Positions 16,684-26,190 of a stretch of 64,000 nucleotides of DNA are shown here, in pieces. Origin of the DNA: Cytophaga sp. FL35 (GTDB taxonomy: Bacteria > Bacteroidota > Bacteroidia > Flavobacteriales > Flavobacteriaceae); assembly GCF_014349235.1 (NCBI RefSeq), contig NZ_JACSOH010000013.1:62001-126000 (forward strand), given 5' to 3'. A model generated the notes under the pieces. The model ran no database searches. It was not told the DNA's origin and worked only from the letters and a program-made list of their open reading frames with translations. Position numbers and translations under genes: made by a program. Each line of letters begins with the position of its first letter. Positions within the stretch are counted from its first letter, which is position 1.

Positions 16684-17755
16684 TTTTAAGGAAATTCACC
16701 CAGGATTTAGGCTTCAAGGAGAACACTATACGAAAGAGCAACTAAAGGAAGTTGCTTATTCTTTGATTAAGGAAGGTGAAGATTTTGAGAAATCCATTGG
16801 GGATTTTTTAATTGACTGGTTGAACGATGCCGATAACCTAATGGTACAAACTTCCGGGTCAACTGGGAAACCTAAGAAAATTCAACTTCAGAAAGATTAT
16901 ATGAAGAATTCAGCTATGGTTACAGGTGAATTTTTCGGTCTAAAGCCCAAGGATACAGCCTTACTTTGTTTACCCGCCAGTTACATTGCAGGAAAAATGA
17001 TGTTGGTGCGGTCCATGGTTTTAGGGCTTCATTTAGATTATATAAGTCCAACTACAGTAATATCAATAAAAGATGATTCTGCCTATGATTTTGCGGCCAT
17101 GGTACCCCTTCAAGTGGAAAACTCACTTTCTGAAATACAAAAAATAAAACATTTAATTGTTGGTGGTGCAGCGGTTTCGGAGGAATTGAAAGTTAAAATC
17201 GGTCTTTCTGGGAGTCAGACCCAAATTTATGAAACGTACGGAATGACCGAAACGATAACCCATGTTGCGGTTAAAAAAATTCATCCAAAGAGTAATATCC
17301 AAGTAAACTTTGAAGCCCTAAAAGGTGTAACGTTTAAGCAGGATGAGAGGTCTTGCCTCATTATTGATGCCCCACTGGTAACAGATGGGCCAGTCTTGAC
17401 AAATGATGTGGTGAACTTGGTCTCGGAAAAAGAGTTTACTTGGTTAGGCCGATATGATAATGTAATCAATTCCGCGGGGGTAAAATTATTTCCAGAGCAA
17501 ATTGAGGCTAAGATGGGGAAATTTTTATCCCAAAGATTTTTTGTTGCAGGTATTCCCGATCAAAAACTGGGACAGAAACTTGTCTTAATTTTAGAGGGAG
17601 AGGGGCAAATATTGGCTGTTCGCGATAAAATTGCACATTCTTCAGAATTGGATACCTATGAGAGACCCAAAGAAATCTACTTAGTGAAAAAATTCAAGGA
17701 AACAACATCGGGTAAAATTCAAAGAAACAACACCCTGAAGTTGCTTCCAATATAG
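16673..17755 (+). CDS. menE: o-succinylbenzoate-CoA ligase
   Basis: A 360-residue adenylate-forming ligase that activates o-succinylbenzoate. It shows the P-loop-like motif TSGSTGKPKKI (about 59-69), YETYGMTETITH, the hinge motif WLGRYDNVINSAG and the C-terminal lysine in TTSGKIQRN. It is about 100 residues shorter than Bacillus MenE, mostly at the N-terminus, which is typical of the Bacteroidota form. It is the last gene of the operon and its stop faces the carboxylase gene with only three bases between. Confidence 0.9.
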   Translation: MSNSFKEIHPGFRLQGEHYTKEQLKEVAYSLIKEGEDFEKSIGDFLIDWLNDADNLMVQTSGSTGKPKKIQLQKDYMKNSAMVTGEFFGLKPKDTALLCLPASYIAGKMMLVRSMVLGLHLDYISPTTVISIKDDSAYDFAAMVPLQVENSLSEIQKIKHLIVGGAAVSEELKVKIGLSGSQTQIYETYGMTETITHVAVKKIHPKSNIQVNFEALKGVTFKQDERSCLIIDAPLVTDGPVLTNDVVNLVSEKEFTWLGRYDNVINSAGVKLFPEQIEAKMGKFLSQRFFVAGIPDQKLGQKLVLILEGEGQILAVRDKIAHSSELDTYERPKEIYLVKKFKETTSGKIQRNNTLKLLPI

Positions 17756-17758
17756 ATT

Positions 17759-19387
17759 TTAAGTTTGTATCACCCCTAAATTAAAGTCCTTTTCAATGGG
17801 AGCATGGTTGGCAGCTTCAATCCCCATAGAAATCCATTTTCTCGTTTCCAGTGGATTTATGATAGCATCAGTCCATAATCTGGCAGCAGCGTAGTAGGGA
17901 GATACTTGGTTGTCATACCTACCCTTTATTTTGTTAAAAAGCTTGGTTTCTTTTTCTGGGGTTATGGTTTCCCCCTTCTTTTTTAAAGAAGCCTTTTCAA
18001 TCTGAAGCAAAACCTTTGCGGCAGAATTTCCGCCCATAACTGCAAGCTCTGCACTAGGCCACGCCACAATAAGTCTGGGGTCATAAGCTTTACCGCACAT
18101 GGCATAATTTCCTGCGCCGTAACTATTTCCAATTACAACGGTAAACTTTGGGACAACTGAATTGCTCACCGCATTTACCATTTTAGCACCATCCTTTATG
18201 ATGCCTCCGTGTTCACTTTTGCTACCGACCATAAACCCCGTAACGTCTTGTAGAAAAACCAAAGGTATTTTCTTCTGGTTGCAATTGGCTATAAAACGCG
18301 TAGCTTTATCGGCAGAATCGGAATAAATAACGCCCCCAAATTGCATTTCGCCCTTTTTGGTCTTTACAACCTTGCGTTGATTGGCCACAATTCCTACAGC
18401 CCACCCGTCTATACGGGCATAACCGGTTAAAATAGTTTTTCCGTATCCTTCCTTGTATTCTTCAAATTCCGAGTCATCTACCAACCTTTTGATGATCTCT
18501 GTCATATCATATTGGTCCGTTCTTGAGGCGGGTAAAAGACCAAATAGTTCATTTTCATCTGCTTTTGGTTTCAAGGGCTTTTTCCTGTTGTATCCTGCCG
18601 AATCAAAATCTCCCATTTTGTCCATGATGCTCTTAATTTTATCAAGAGCATCGGCATCGTTTTTTGCTTTATAATCGGTAACTCCGCTAATTTCGCAATG
18701 AGTGGTGGCCCCTCCAAGGGTTTCATTGTCTATATTTTCCCCAATGGCGGCTTTGACCAAATAACTTCCGGCCAAGAAAATACTTCCGGTCTGGTCTACA
18801 ATGAGAGCTTCATCGCTCATAATGGGTAAATATGCCCCCCCGGCAACACAGCTGCCCATTACTGCAGCAATTTGGGTAATTCCCATGCTGCTCATGATCG
18901 CATTATTTCTAAAAATTCGCCCAAAATGCTCTTTATCCGGAAATATTTCGTCCTGTAAAGGAAGATAAACCCCGGCACTGTCTACTAGATATATAATGGG
19001 CAACCTGTTTTCAATGGCAATTTCTTGGGCCCTAAGATTTTTCTTTCCGGTAATGGGAAACCAGGCACCCGCTTTTACGGTAGCGTCATTGGCCACTACC
19101 AGGCATTGTTTGCCGGAAACATATCCCATTTTAATAACCACTCCGCCCGAAGGGCATCCACCGTGCTCTTCGTACATGCCATCTCCCACGAGAGCTCCTA
19201 TTTCTATGCTATGACTCTTATCATCCAATAAATAATCGATGCGTTCCCTAGCAGTCATTTTGCCTTGGGCATGCTGCTTTTCAATTCGTGATTTTCCCCC
19301 GCCCAATTTTACTGCGGATATTTTCCGTTTTAAGGTCGAAAGAAGTAATTTATTATGGTCCTCGTTTTTATTGAATTTTAAGTCCAT
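17759..19387 (-). CDS. Acyl-CoA carboxylase, carboxyltransferase (beta) subunit
   Basis: A 542-residue carboxyltransferase of the methylcrotonyl-CoA / propionyl-CoA carboxylase beta type. It has the N-terminal GGGKSRIEKQHAQGKMTARER, two crotonase-like halves, GGAYLPIMSDEALIV (first oxyanion site) and GNSYGAGNYAMCGKAYDPR (second). Length and overall look best fit methylcrotonyl-CoA carboxylase (leucine degradation), but no biotin-carrying alpha subunit is in the window to confirm this. It is transcribed alone. Confidence 0.85.
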   Translation of the reverse strand: MDLKFNKNEDHNKLLLSTLKRKISAVKLGGGKSRIEKQHAQGKMTARERIDYLLDDKSHSIEIGALVGDGMYEEHGGCPSGGVVIKMGYVSGKQCLVVANDATVKAGAWFPITGKKNLRAQEIAIENRLPIIYLVDSAGVYLPLQDEIFPDKEHFGRIFRNNAIMSSMGITQIAAVMGSCVAGGAYLPIMSDEALIVDQTGSIFLAGSYLVKAAIGENIDNETLGGATTHCEISGVTDYKAKNDADALDKIKSIMDKMGDFDSAGYNRKKPLKPKADENELFGLLPASRTDQYDMTEIIKRLVDDSEFEEYKEGYGKTILTGYARIDGWAVGIVANQRKVVKTKKGEMQFGGVIYSDSADKATRFIANCNQKKIPLVFLQDVTGFMVGSKSEHGGIIKDGAKMVNAVSNSVVPKFTVVIGNSYGAGNYAMCGKAYDPRLIVAWPSAELAVMGGNSAAKVLLQIEKASLKKKGETITPEKETKLFNKIKGRYDNQVSPYYAAARLWTDAIINPLETRKWISMGIEAANHAPIEKDFNLGVIQT

Positions 19388-19436
19388 ATAGGTGTGTATT
19401 CTTTTTTACAGGTTAAATATACGGAGTAAAATTCAT

Positions 19437-19444
19437 TACATTTG
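19437..19444 (+). promoter_or_regulatory. -7 box (TACATTTG) for the Gfo/Idh oxidoreductase
   Basis: A perfect TAnnTTTG 30 bases before the ATG at 19475, in the divergent region with the carboxylase gene. No clear -33 box. Confidence 0.4.
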
Positions 19445-19474
19445 GTCCAATCCATAAACGTTAAAAAGGAATAA

Positions 19475-20446
19475 ATGATCAGATGGGGTATTGTTGGTCC
19501 CGGTAGAATTGCACATAGTTTTGCCAAGGACCTAAAATTAGTTGAAGGAGGAAAACTTACAGCAGTGGCTTCTAGAAGTTTGGAGCGTGCCCAAGAATTT
19601 GCAAAGGAGTATGGCGCAGAACACAGTTTTGGTTCGTACGAAGAAATGTTTGAAAGTGATGAGGTAGATGTACTTTACGTGGCAACACCGCATACCTCGC
19701 ACTGCGAGCTTTCAATTGCCGCAATGGAGAAGGGAAAGCATGTTCTATGTGAGAAGCCAATGGGTATCAACTTACGGGAAGTGGAGCAAATGATTGAAGC
19801 GGCAAGGAAAAACAAGGTTTTTCTCATGGAGGCGCTTTGGAGCCGCTTTAATCCGTCTATTCTCAAAGTAAAGGAAATGATTGAAAAGGGTGATTTGGGT
19901 AAAATTGCCTATTTGAATGCCGATTTTGGTTTTTATGCCTTGGACAGGGATCCAAAGCACAGATTGTTAAACCCGGATTTAGCGGGAGGCTCCTTACTGG
20001 ACATAGGTATTTATCCTATTTTTTTAGCATATCTCATCCTGGGCAAGCCTGAAACGATTATGGCTACGTCCAAATTTCATAGTACTGGGGTAGAGGCGCA
20101 GACGGCCATGATATTCGACTACCCTTATGCACAGGCCGTTTTGAGTAGCGGACTACGGTCTAAAATATCAATGAGAGCCGAAATTGCTGGCAGTAAAGGG
20201 TCTGCCTATTTGCATGAAAGATGGCATGAGACACAAGGGTATTCGGTAGAATTGAATGGAGAGCTGGAAGAAATAGACTTTCCAACAAAGGGAATTGGGT
20301 ATTCCCACGAAATTGAAGAAGTACACCATTGTCTAAACTCAGGAAAATTAGAAAGTTCAAATTGGAGTCTAGATAATAGTCTGGACTTGGCCAATCTTCT
20401 AAATGAAGTTCGTAAAATAACGGGCATCAGTTTTCCTGGGGAATAG
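19475..20446 (+). CDS. Gfo/Idh/MocA-family NAD(P)-dependent oxidoreductase
   Basis: A 323-residue oxidoreductase. The Rossmann motif is WGIVGPGRIAHSFAKDL at the start, ATPHTSH follows the fourth strand and CEKPMGIN holds the conserved EKP lysine. The C-terminal beta-sheet domain includes GGSLLDIGIYPI. The family acts on sugars, inositols and dihydrodiols; the substrate is unknown. It is probably monocistronic. Confidence 0.88.
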   Translation: MIRWGIVGPGRIAHSFAKDLKLVEGGKLTAVASRSLERAQEFAKEYGAEHSFGSYEEMFESDEVDVLYVATPHTSHCELSIAAMEKGKHVLCEKPMGINLREVEQMIEAARKNKVFLMEALWSRFNPSILKVKEMIEKGDLGKIAYLNADFGFYALDRDPKHRLLNPDLAGGSLLDIGIYPIFLAYLILGKPETIMATSKFHSTGVEAQTAMIFDYPYAQAVLSSGLRSKISMRAEIAGSKGSAYLHERWHETQGYSVELNGELEEIDFPTKGIGYSHEIEEVHHCLNSGKLESSNWSLDNSLDLANLLNEVRKITGISFPGE

Positions 20447-20531
20447 AAAGACCCTCAAAATCCTTTGGGAATGAGGTTTTACTGTAAAAATTACGATATT
20501 TGCAGTTACCTTTAATCGAAACCAAAAATTT

Positions 20532-20714
20532 ATGGGAATGAATAAGAACACCGTTCTGGCTTGGGCCACCTTTATTATGATTGTTGTAGGAGTGGCTTTG
20601 ATCGCTCTTGGCGCTTTTAGATATGATGAAGTGGCCGGTTGGGGCTTTGCCTCGGTCGGGATCGGTTTTTTTGCTATTGCTTGGGTGTTTAACGCACTTA
20701 AGGGTAGAGTATAG
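20532..20714 (+). CDS. Small two-helix membrane protein
   Basis: A 60-residue protein with two hydrophobic helices (about 9-28 and 36-54) joined by a short polar turn (FRYDEVAGWG), ending FNALKGRV. I believe it belongs to a short membrane-protein family conserved in Flavobacteriaceae (named after CAL67264), of unknown function. ATGs at 20532 and 20538 are both usable. It lies 50 bases upstream of ettA. Confidence 0.75.
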   Translation: MGMNKNTVLAWATFIMIVVGVALIALGAFRYDEVAGWGFASVGIGFFAIAWVFNALKGRV

Positions 20715-20764
20715 CCTTGCTGAATATAAAATCAATCATAATTTAATAAATAATAATCGCTTCA

Positions 20765-22456
20765 ATGTCAGACGATAAGAAAGTAATCTTTTCAATGTCC
20801 GGGGTTACCAAAACCTATAAGAACGCCAATACCCCGGTGCTTAAGAATATCTATTTAAGTTTTTTTTATGGAGCTAAAATTGGTATTCTAGGTCTTAACG
20901 GATCGGGTAAATCTACATTATTGAAAATTATAGCCGGGGTAGATAAAAATTACCAGGGCGATGTGGTTTTCTCTCCGGGTTACAAAGTAGGTTATTTGGA
21001 GCAGGAGCCGCAATTGGACGAGGAAAAGACTGTTCTTGAGGTGGTAAAGGAGGGTGTGGCCGAAACGGTGGCTGTTTTGGACGAGTATAATAAAATCAAT
21101 GACATGTTCGGTTTGCCCGAAGTCTATGAGGATGCGGACAAGATGCAGAAACTCATGGACAAGCAAGCGGAACTTCAGGATAAAATTGATGCTTCCAACG
21201 CTTGGGAGCTTGATACCAAGTTAGAAATAGCAATGGATGCATTGCGTACTCCAGAGGCGGACAAAAAAATAGGTGTTCTGTCCGGAGGGGAAAGAAGAAG
21301 GGTGGCGTTGTGCCGTTTGCTATTACAAGAACCTGAAATTTTGTTGTTGGACGAACCTACCAACCATTTGGATGCAGAGTCTGTACACTGGTTAGAGCAT
21401 CATTTGGCCCAGTACAAGGGAACTGTTATCGCAGTAACGCACGACCGTTATTTCTTGGATAATGTAGCTGGTTGGATTCTAGAATTGGACCGAGGTGAAG
21501 GTATTCCGTGGAAAGGAAACTATTCCAGCTGGTTGGATCAAAAGGCCAAAAGACTGGAGCAGGAAAGCAAGAGTGCTTCAAAAAGACAAAAAACTTTGGA
21601 GCGTGAGCTTGAATGGGTACGTCAAGGACCTAAAGGTAGACAGACCAAGCAAAAGGCACGTCTAAAAAATTATGACAAGTTGATGAGCCAGGACCAAAAA
21701 CAACTGGATGAAAAACTTGAAATCTATATTCCCAATGGACCCCGTTTAGGAACCAATGTTTTGGAAGCGGAAGGAGTAAGCAAGGCTTATGGTGATAAGT
21801 TGCTATATGAAGATTTAAACTTTAAGCTTCCTCAAGCAGGAATAGTTGGGGTAATTGGTCCTAATGGTGCCGGAAAGACTACTATTTTTAGAATGATTAT
21901 GGGTGAGGAGCAACCGGACAAAGGTAGTTTTACGGTAGGTGACACTGCTAAAATAGCTTACGTAGATCAAAGCCATAGTAATATTGATCCGGAAAAAACC
22001 ATTTGGCAGAACTTCAGTGATGAACAGGAGTTGGTTATGATGGGGGGTAGACAGGTTAATTCTAGGGCTTATTTAAGTAGGTTTAACTTTTCAGGTAGTG
22101 AGCAGAACAAGAAGGTAAACATGCTTTCCGGAGGGGAAAGAAACAGACTGCACTTGGCCATGACTCTAAAGGAAGAGGGAAATGTGTTGCTTTTGGATGA
22201 GCCCACTAATGATTTGGACGTAAATACCTTGAGGGCGCTTGAAGAAGGTTTGGAAAACTTTGCGGGCTGTGCCGTAGTAATATCTCACGACAGATGGTTC
22301 CTAGATAGAATATGTACCCATATTTTGGCATTTGAAGGTGACTCCCAAGTATATTTCTTTGAAGGTTCTTTTTCCGATTATGAAGAGAACAAAAAGAAGA
22401 GATTGGGCGGTGACATTATGCCAAAACGAATCAAGTACAAGAAACTTATCAGATAA
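20765..22456 (+). CDS. ettA: ABC-F ATPase, energy-dependent translational throttle protein
   Basis: A 563-residue soluble protein with two ABC domains. Walker A motifs are GLNGSGKSTLL and GPNGAGKTTIF, both signature loops are SGGER, and Walker B/H regions are LLLDEPTNHLDAES and LLLDEPTNDLDVNT. The arm between the Walker A and signature of domain 1 and the interdomain linker with LEWVRQGPKGRQTKQ match EttA. EttA binds the ribosomal E site and gates translation by ADP/ATP ratio. A strong terminator follows directly. Confidence 0.93.
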   Translation: MSDDKKVIFSMSGVTKTYKNANTPVLKNIYLSFFYGAKIGILGLNGSGKSTLLKIIAGVDKNYQGDVVFSPGYKVGYLEQEPQLDEEKTVLEVVKEGVAETVAVLDEYNKINDMFGLPEVYEDADKMQKLMDKQAELQDKIDASNAWELDTKLEIAMDALRTPEADKKIGVLSGGERRRVALCRLLLQEPEILLLDEPTNHLDAESVHWLEHHLAQYKGTVIAVTHDRYFLDNVAGWILELDRGEGIPWKGNYSSWLDQKAKRLEQESKSASKRQKTLERELEWVRQGPKGRQTKQKARLKNYDKLMSQDQKQLDEKLEIYIPNGPRLGTNVLEAEGVSKAYGDKLLYEDLNFKLPQAGIVGVIGPNGAGKTTIFRMIMGEEQPDKGSFTVGDTAKIAYVDQSHSNIDPEKTIWQNFSDEQELVMMGGRQVNSRAYLSRFNFSGSEQNKKVNMLSGGERNRLHLAMTLKEEGNVLLLDEPTNDLDVNTLRALEEGLENFAGCAVVISHDRWFLDRICTHILAFEGDSQVYFFEGSFSDYEENKKKRLGGDIMPKRIKYKKLIR

Positions 22457-22458
22457 CT

Positions 22459-22483
22459 AAAAGCCGGGCATGCCCGGCTTTTT
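22459..22483. terminator. Bidirectional terminator between ettA and the MBL lipoprotein gene
   Basis: AAAAGCCGGGCA/TGCCCGGCTTTT is a perfect palindrome with A and T runs on either side, serving both convergent genes. Confidence 0.9.
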
Positions 22484-22487
22484 ATTT

Positions 22488-23294
22488 TTAATACGCTTCG
22501 TTAGGGTACCAATCTAATTGTACCACTTCAATTTCAGAATTTCCTTTGTTCACTAAGGCCTTAAATTTGGAAACATCGCTTACATCTGGATTTCCTCTAT
22601 AGTGGTAGGGGTACACCTTTTTTGGAGCAAATGCAAGTACACCATCAGCGGCACTTTCTGGGGTCATGGTGTAAGGCAGATTCATACACACAAAGGCAAT
22701 ATCAATATCTTGTAGTGTTCGCATTTCAGGAATATCTTCTGTATCTCCGGAGATATATACCCGCTTTTCACCCATGCTAAGAACATATCCGTTCCCACGT
22801 CCTTTTTCATGAAACTTTTTGGCTTCTTCCCGCAGATTGTACATAGGTATAGCCTTTATACTAATTCCAAACCTGTCTTTGGTATCTCCATTATTGAGTA
22901 CGTCTATTTGTGGGGTAAATATTTCCGGCATTTTATCCGCCGCGGCCTTGGGCATTATAATTTTTGCGTTTTCAGTATCCAGTGCTTCCAATGTTTCAAC
23001 ATTCAAATGGTCTCCATGTATATCGGTTACAAGGATAAGATCAGGTTTTTTTTGACCTTCAAATGCCTTTGCACCACCAACCGGGTCTATATAAATGGTT
23101 GTATTGCCCCATTCCAAAACTGCTGTAGCATGTTCTATGGGAATGATATTCAATTCCTTTTCAAGTGTTTCCTCCTTTGAGCTCACAGCCAGTTCCTGAG
23201 ATGTATCAGCCTTAAGGTTTTCAGTTTTTTTCGCTTCTTTACAACTAAATAGAATGATACTTAATAGTAAAAGAGAAATGTAGTTTGCTTTCAT
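22488..23294 (-). CDS. MBL-fold metal-dependent hydrolase, lipoprotein
   Basis: A 268-residue protein starting MKANYISLLLLSIILFSCKE, a lipoprotein signal with the lipobox cysteine at 18. The mature part is a UlaG-like metallo-beta-lactamase fold: HATAVLEWG, YIDP, then TDIHGDHLN in place of the canonical HxHxDH, and YISGDTEDIPEM. The first histidine of the metal motif is aspartate. The frame is open to 23423, but the extra N-terminus would bury the signal peptide, so the start is at 23294. The substrate is unknown. Confidence 0.83.
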   Translation of the reverse strand: MKANYISLLLLSIILFSCKEAKKTENLKADTSQELAVSSKEETLEKELNIIPIEHATAVLEWGNTTIYIDPVGGAKAFEGQKKPDLILVTDIHGDHLNVETLEALDTENAKIIMPKAAADKMPEIFTPQIDVLNNGDTKDRFGISIKAIPMYNLREEAKKFHEKGRGNGYVLSMGEKRVYISGDTEDIPEMRTLQDIDIAFVCMNLPYTMTPESAADGVLAFAPKKVYPYHYRGNPDVSDVSKFKALVNKGNSEIEVVQLDWYPNEAY

Positions 23295-23357
23295 AATTTC
23301 ATATTTTAAGTGACGTATAAAGTATAGGTTTAAGATATCTCTAATCTGTCTGAATTT

Positions 23358-23365
23358 CAAAAGTA
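23358..23365 (-). promoter_or_regulatory. -7 box (TACTTTTG) for the MBL lipoprotein gene
   Basis: A perfect TAnnTTTG on the minus strand, giving a leader of about 55 bases. It supports the start at 23294, since the longer frame would begin upstream of the promoter. Confidence 0.4.
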
Positions 23366-23650
23366 CATACTTGTTTAAAGGTAATGGATCATAAAAGCAT
23401 AAAATTTGATGCATTACATTCATAACTAGTAATTTACCGTTTTTTTTGGGGGAGGTAGGCGAGATAATTGAACCGCCAGATACTTAAGAGGGTGCTGTTT
23501 TGTGTATCTGCACCAGACCGATTGTTTTGCTGAGATATCTATACGATTAAACTTTCATTTTTTTCAACTAAAAAATCTAAATATTAAATCTTAACGTATA
23601 TAACATCGATACAAACAAATCAGAATCAAAAAGAAATTAATTTAAACGTT
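23366..23650. other. Gene-free divergent region
   Basis: Together with the MBL leader this is about 350 bases without a gene. Apart from the -7 box for the MBL gene I see no recognisable promoter, RNA or reading frame; it must hold the promoter of the coiled-coil protein gene at 23651. Confidence 0.4.
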
Positions 23651-24538
23651 ATGACTGAAACAAAAAGTAACAACGGATTGAAAGTGCTGGCAGGCCTTTT
23701 AGGTGTGGTCTTGTTAGGCGTTATCATCTATACGGTTAGTCTTTACCAAGAGAAGAAGAAGAATGAAGCTTCCTTGATGCAAGAAAAACAATTGGTAGTT
23801 GAGGACCTTAACAGTCTTAAATCTGAGTATGACAAAGCAATTTTGGAAAGCAATGCCACCAATGAGGAATTGGTAACTGCAAGGGACAATATTGCAAAGT
23901 ACATTGATTCCGTTAAAAGTATGAAAGCGGATATCTCTACTTTGTCCCGCTACAGAAGACAGGTGGGTGTTCTTAAGCAGGAAAGAGAGCAGCTTTTAAA
24001 ACAAGTGGACTCCCTTACCAAAAGCAATACTTTAATAGCTATGCAAAGGGATAGTACGTACACTGAATTGGAAAAACAGACCATGTTCAATGATTCATTG
24101 GTTGTACAAAATACGCAATTGGCAGATGTTGTTGAAAAGGGTTCTGCTTTAAATCTTTCAAAGTTTAATGTGGATGCGGTCAGGGAGCGAAACAGTGGAA
24201 AACTGGTTTCCACCTCCAGGGCCAAAAGGACCGATCAGTTCAAAATCTGCTTTACCGTTGCGGACAATGTTATTGCCGAAGCCGGTGACAGGGAATTCTT
24301 TATTGAAGTACTGGACCCACAGGGCAATACTTTAGGTGAAAGCTATTCTAAATCCAATGATGAGGGTGCTTCTATAACCTATAGCAAAGGAACTAGCTTC
24401 TATTACGAGAATAAGGCTTTGGATGTATGTGATTATATCAATAAGCCAGCAGGAGATTTCCAAGAAGGAAATTATATGGTGAATGTGTATGATGACAGAT
24501 TAAAATTATTGGGTACTTCTAAGTTTACCCTTAAATAA
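23651..24538 (+). CDS. Membrane-anchored coiled-coil protein, unknown function
   Basis: A 295-residue protein. One membrane segment (about 11-30, LKVLAGLLGVVLLGVIIYTV) is followed by a long coiled coil (about 33-165) and a C-terminal beta-rich domain (about 175-295) with one cysteine pair candidate (Cys in FKICFTVADN and in ALDVCDYINK). The topology suggests a periplasmic rod with a globular head. I do not recognise a named family. It is monocistronic with a terminator 23 bases after its stop. Confidence 0.78.
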   Translation: MTETKSNNGLKVLAGLLGVVLLGVIIYTVSLYQEKKKNEASLMQEKQLVVEDLNSLKSEYDKAILESNATNEELVTARDNIAKYIDSVKSMKADISTLSRYRRQVGVLKQEREQLLKQVDSLTKSNTLIAMQRDSTYTELEKQTMFNDSLVVQNTQLADVVEKGSALNLSKFNVDAVRERNSGKLVSTSRAKRTDQFKICFTVADNVIAEAGDREFFIEVLDPQGNTLGESYSKSNDEGASITYSKGTSFYYENKALDVCDYINKPAGDFQEGNYMVNVYDDRLKLLGTSKFTLK

Positions 24539-24560
24539 GAAACACTATCCATTACATAAT

Positions 24561-24595
24561 AAAAAGGGACAACCATTGCGGATTGTCCCTTTTTC
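24561..24595. terminator. Bidirectional terminator between the coiled-coil gene and fumC
   Basis: AAAAAGGGACAA and TTGTCCCTTTTT pair perfectly around a 10-base loop. Confidence 0.9.
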
Positions 24596-24620
24596 TTTTT
24601 ACAAAGATGGATGTTATTTT

Positions 24621-26018
24621 CTATTTCAAGCTACCCACCATATCTTCGGGTTTTACCCATTCATCATATTCTTCTGCCGTTACATAACCAAGATTAATGG
24701 CCTCTTCTTTTAAAGTGGTGCCGTTGGCATGAGCGGTATTCGCAATTTCGGCAGCCTTATAGTAACCAATTTTGGTGTTCAATGCTGTTACCAGCATAAG
24801 GGAATTGTTTAGCAATTGTTTGATTACTTGGTGGTTGGGCTCAATGCCGGAGGCGCAGTTTTCATCAAAACTCACACAAGCATCCCCTATGAGCTGTGCG
24901 GACTGTAAAATGTTGGCGGCCATTACGGGCTTAAAAACGTTTAGTTCATAGTGGCCCTGGGTACCACCAACAGAAATGGCAACATCATTTCCAAGTACTT
25001 GGGCGCATACCATGGTTATGGCCTCACATTGGGTCGGGTTCACTTTTCCCGGCATAATGGAACTACCTGGTTCGTTGGCAGGAATTATAATTTCCCCAAT
25101 ACCCGAGCGAGGTCCGGAAGCCATCATTCGAATGTCATTGGCAATTTTGTTCAAGGAAACGGCTAGTTGTTTTAGCGCTCCATGACTTTCTACAATGGCA
25201 TCATGTGCAGCTAAGGCTTCAAATTTATTCTCCGCGGTAATAAATGGTAAACCGGTAAATTCTGCAATGTATTTAGCTACGAGAACATCGTAACCTTGAG
25301 GAGTGTTCAATCCCGTACCTACAGCTGTCCCTCCCAATGCTAATTCACTTAGATGGGGCAGTGTGTTCTTTAGGGCCTTAAGTCCGTGCTCCAATTGGGA
25401 AACATACCCTGAAAATTCTTGTCCAAGGGTTAAGGGAGTGGCATCCATTAAGTGGGTACGTCCAATTTTTACCACATCCTTAAAATCCTTGGCTTTTTGT
25501 GCCAAAGTATTTTTTAGTTGTTCTACCCCGGGAATCGTTGTCTCTACAATTTTTTTGTAGGCGGCAATATGCATTCCGGTAGGGAAGGTGTCATTGGAAG
25601 ATTGAGATTTGTTTACATCATCATTTGGCTGAATGGTCTTTTCACCTTCACCAATTTTTTTTCCGGCAATTTCATGGGCCCTATTGGCAATGACTTCATT
25701 TACATTCATGTTACTTTGGGTACCTGAACCCGTTTGCCAAATAACCAATGGAAATTGGTCATCATGCTTACCCTCTAAAATTTCATCACAAACTTGAGCG
25801 ATCAAATCCCTTTTTTCCTTTGAAAGTACGTTAAGCTCGTTATTGGTATAAGCGGCAGCCTTTTTTAGATATGCAAAGCCGTAGACCACTTCTAACGGCA
25901 TGGAGGCAGGAGCTCCTATTTTAAAGTTGTTTCTGGAGCGCTCTGTTTGTGCGCCCCAATATTTGTCGGCAGGTACTTTTACCTCGCCCATGGTATCCTT
26001 TTCTATTCTAAAACTCAT
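24621..26018 (-). CDS. fumC: Fumarate hydratase class II
   Basis: A 465-residue fumarase of the iron-independent class II. The family signature [15 protein letters not shown] is present, along with [13 protein letters not shown] and [14 protein letters not shown]. It interconverts fumarate and malate in the TCA cycle as a homotetramer. It is transcribed alone from a promoter near 26054. Confidence 0.95.
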   Translation of the reverse strand: MSFRIEKDTMGEVKVPADKYWGAQTERSRNNFKIGAPASMPLEVVYGFAYLKKAAAYTNNELNVLSKEKRDLIAQVCDEILEGKHDDQFPLVIWQTGSGTQSNMNVNEVIANRAHEIAGKKIGEGEKTIQPNDDVNKSQSSNDTFPTGMHIAAYKKIVETTIPGVEQLKNTLAQKAKDFKDVVKIGRTHLMDATPLTLGQEFSGYVSQLEHGLKALKNTLPHLSELALGGTAVGTGLNTPQGYDVLVAKYIAEFTGLPFITAENKFEALAAHDAIVESHGALKQLAVSLNKIANDIRMMASGPRSGIGEIIIPANEPGSSIMPGKVNPTQCEAITMVCAQVLGNDVAISVGGTQGHYELNVFKPVMAANILQSAQLIGDACVSFDENCASGIEPNHQVIKQLLNNSLMLVTALNTKIGYYKAAEIANTAHANGTTLKEEAINLGYVTAEEYDEWVKPEDMVGSLK

Positions 26019-26053
26019 TATAATGTGCTATTTAATTGTAAATGGGTCATTAA

Positions 26054-26061
26054 CAAAGGTA
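26054..26061 (-). promoter_or_regulatory. -7 box (TACCTTTG) for fumC
   Basis: A perfect TAnnTTTG on the minus strand, about 35 bases before the fumC ATG at 26018. Confidence 0.4.
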
Positions 26062-26139
26062 GGATATAGGCTTATCATTTCCATTTTAGACAGGTAAAAT
26101 TTTGTTTTTTCCAAGTTTTGATATTTTTTTTCTTTTCCG

Positions 26140-26172
26140 TTTGCAATTTTCATCCATTCTCAAGTATCTTTG
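26140..26172 (+). promoter_or_regulatory. Promoter for the 57-residue membrane protein
   Basis: TTTG (26140-26143), 21 bases, then TATCTTTG (26165-26172). A full consensus promoter 18 bases before the ATG of the small gene, strong support that the small frame is real. Confidence 0.6.
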
Positions 26173-26190
26173 TGCATCAAAATGAATTAA

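Noticed and set aside
20451-20481. Possible weak terminator after the Gfo/Idh gene
   Set aside because: The stem CCTCA/TGAGG is only five base pairs with a large loop and a poor T run.
23295-23423. Upstream extension of the MBL lipoprotein
   Set aside because: It would bury the lipoprotein signal and begin upstream of the predicted promoter.
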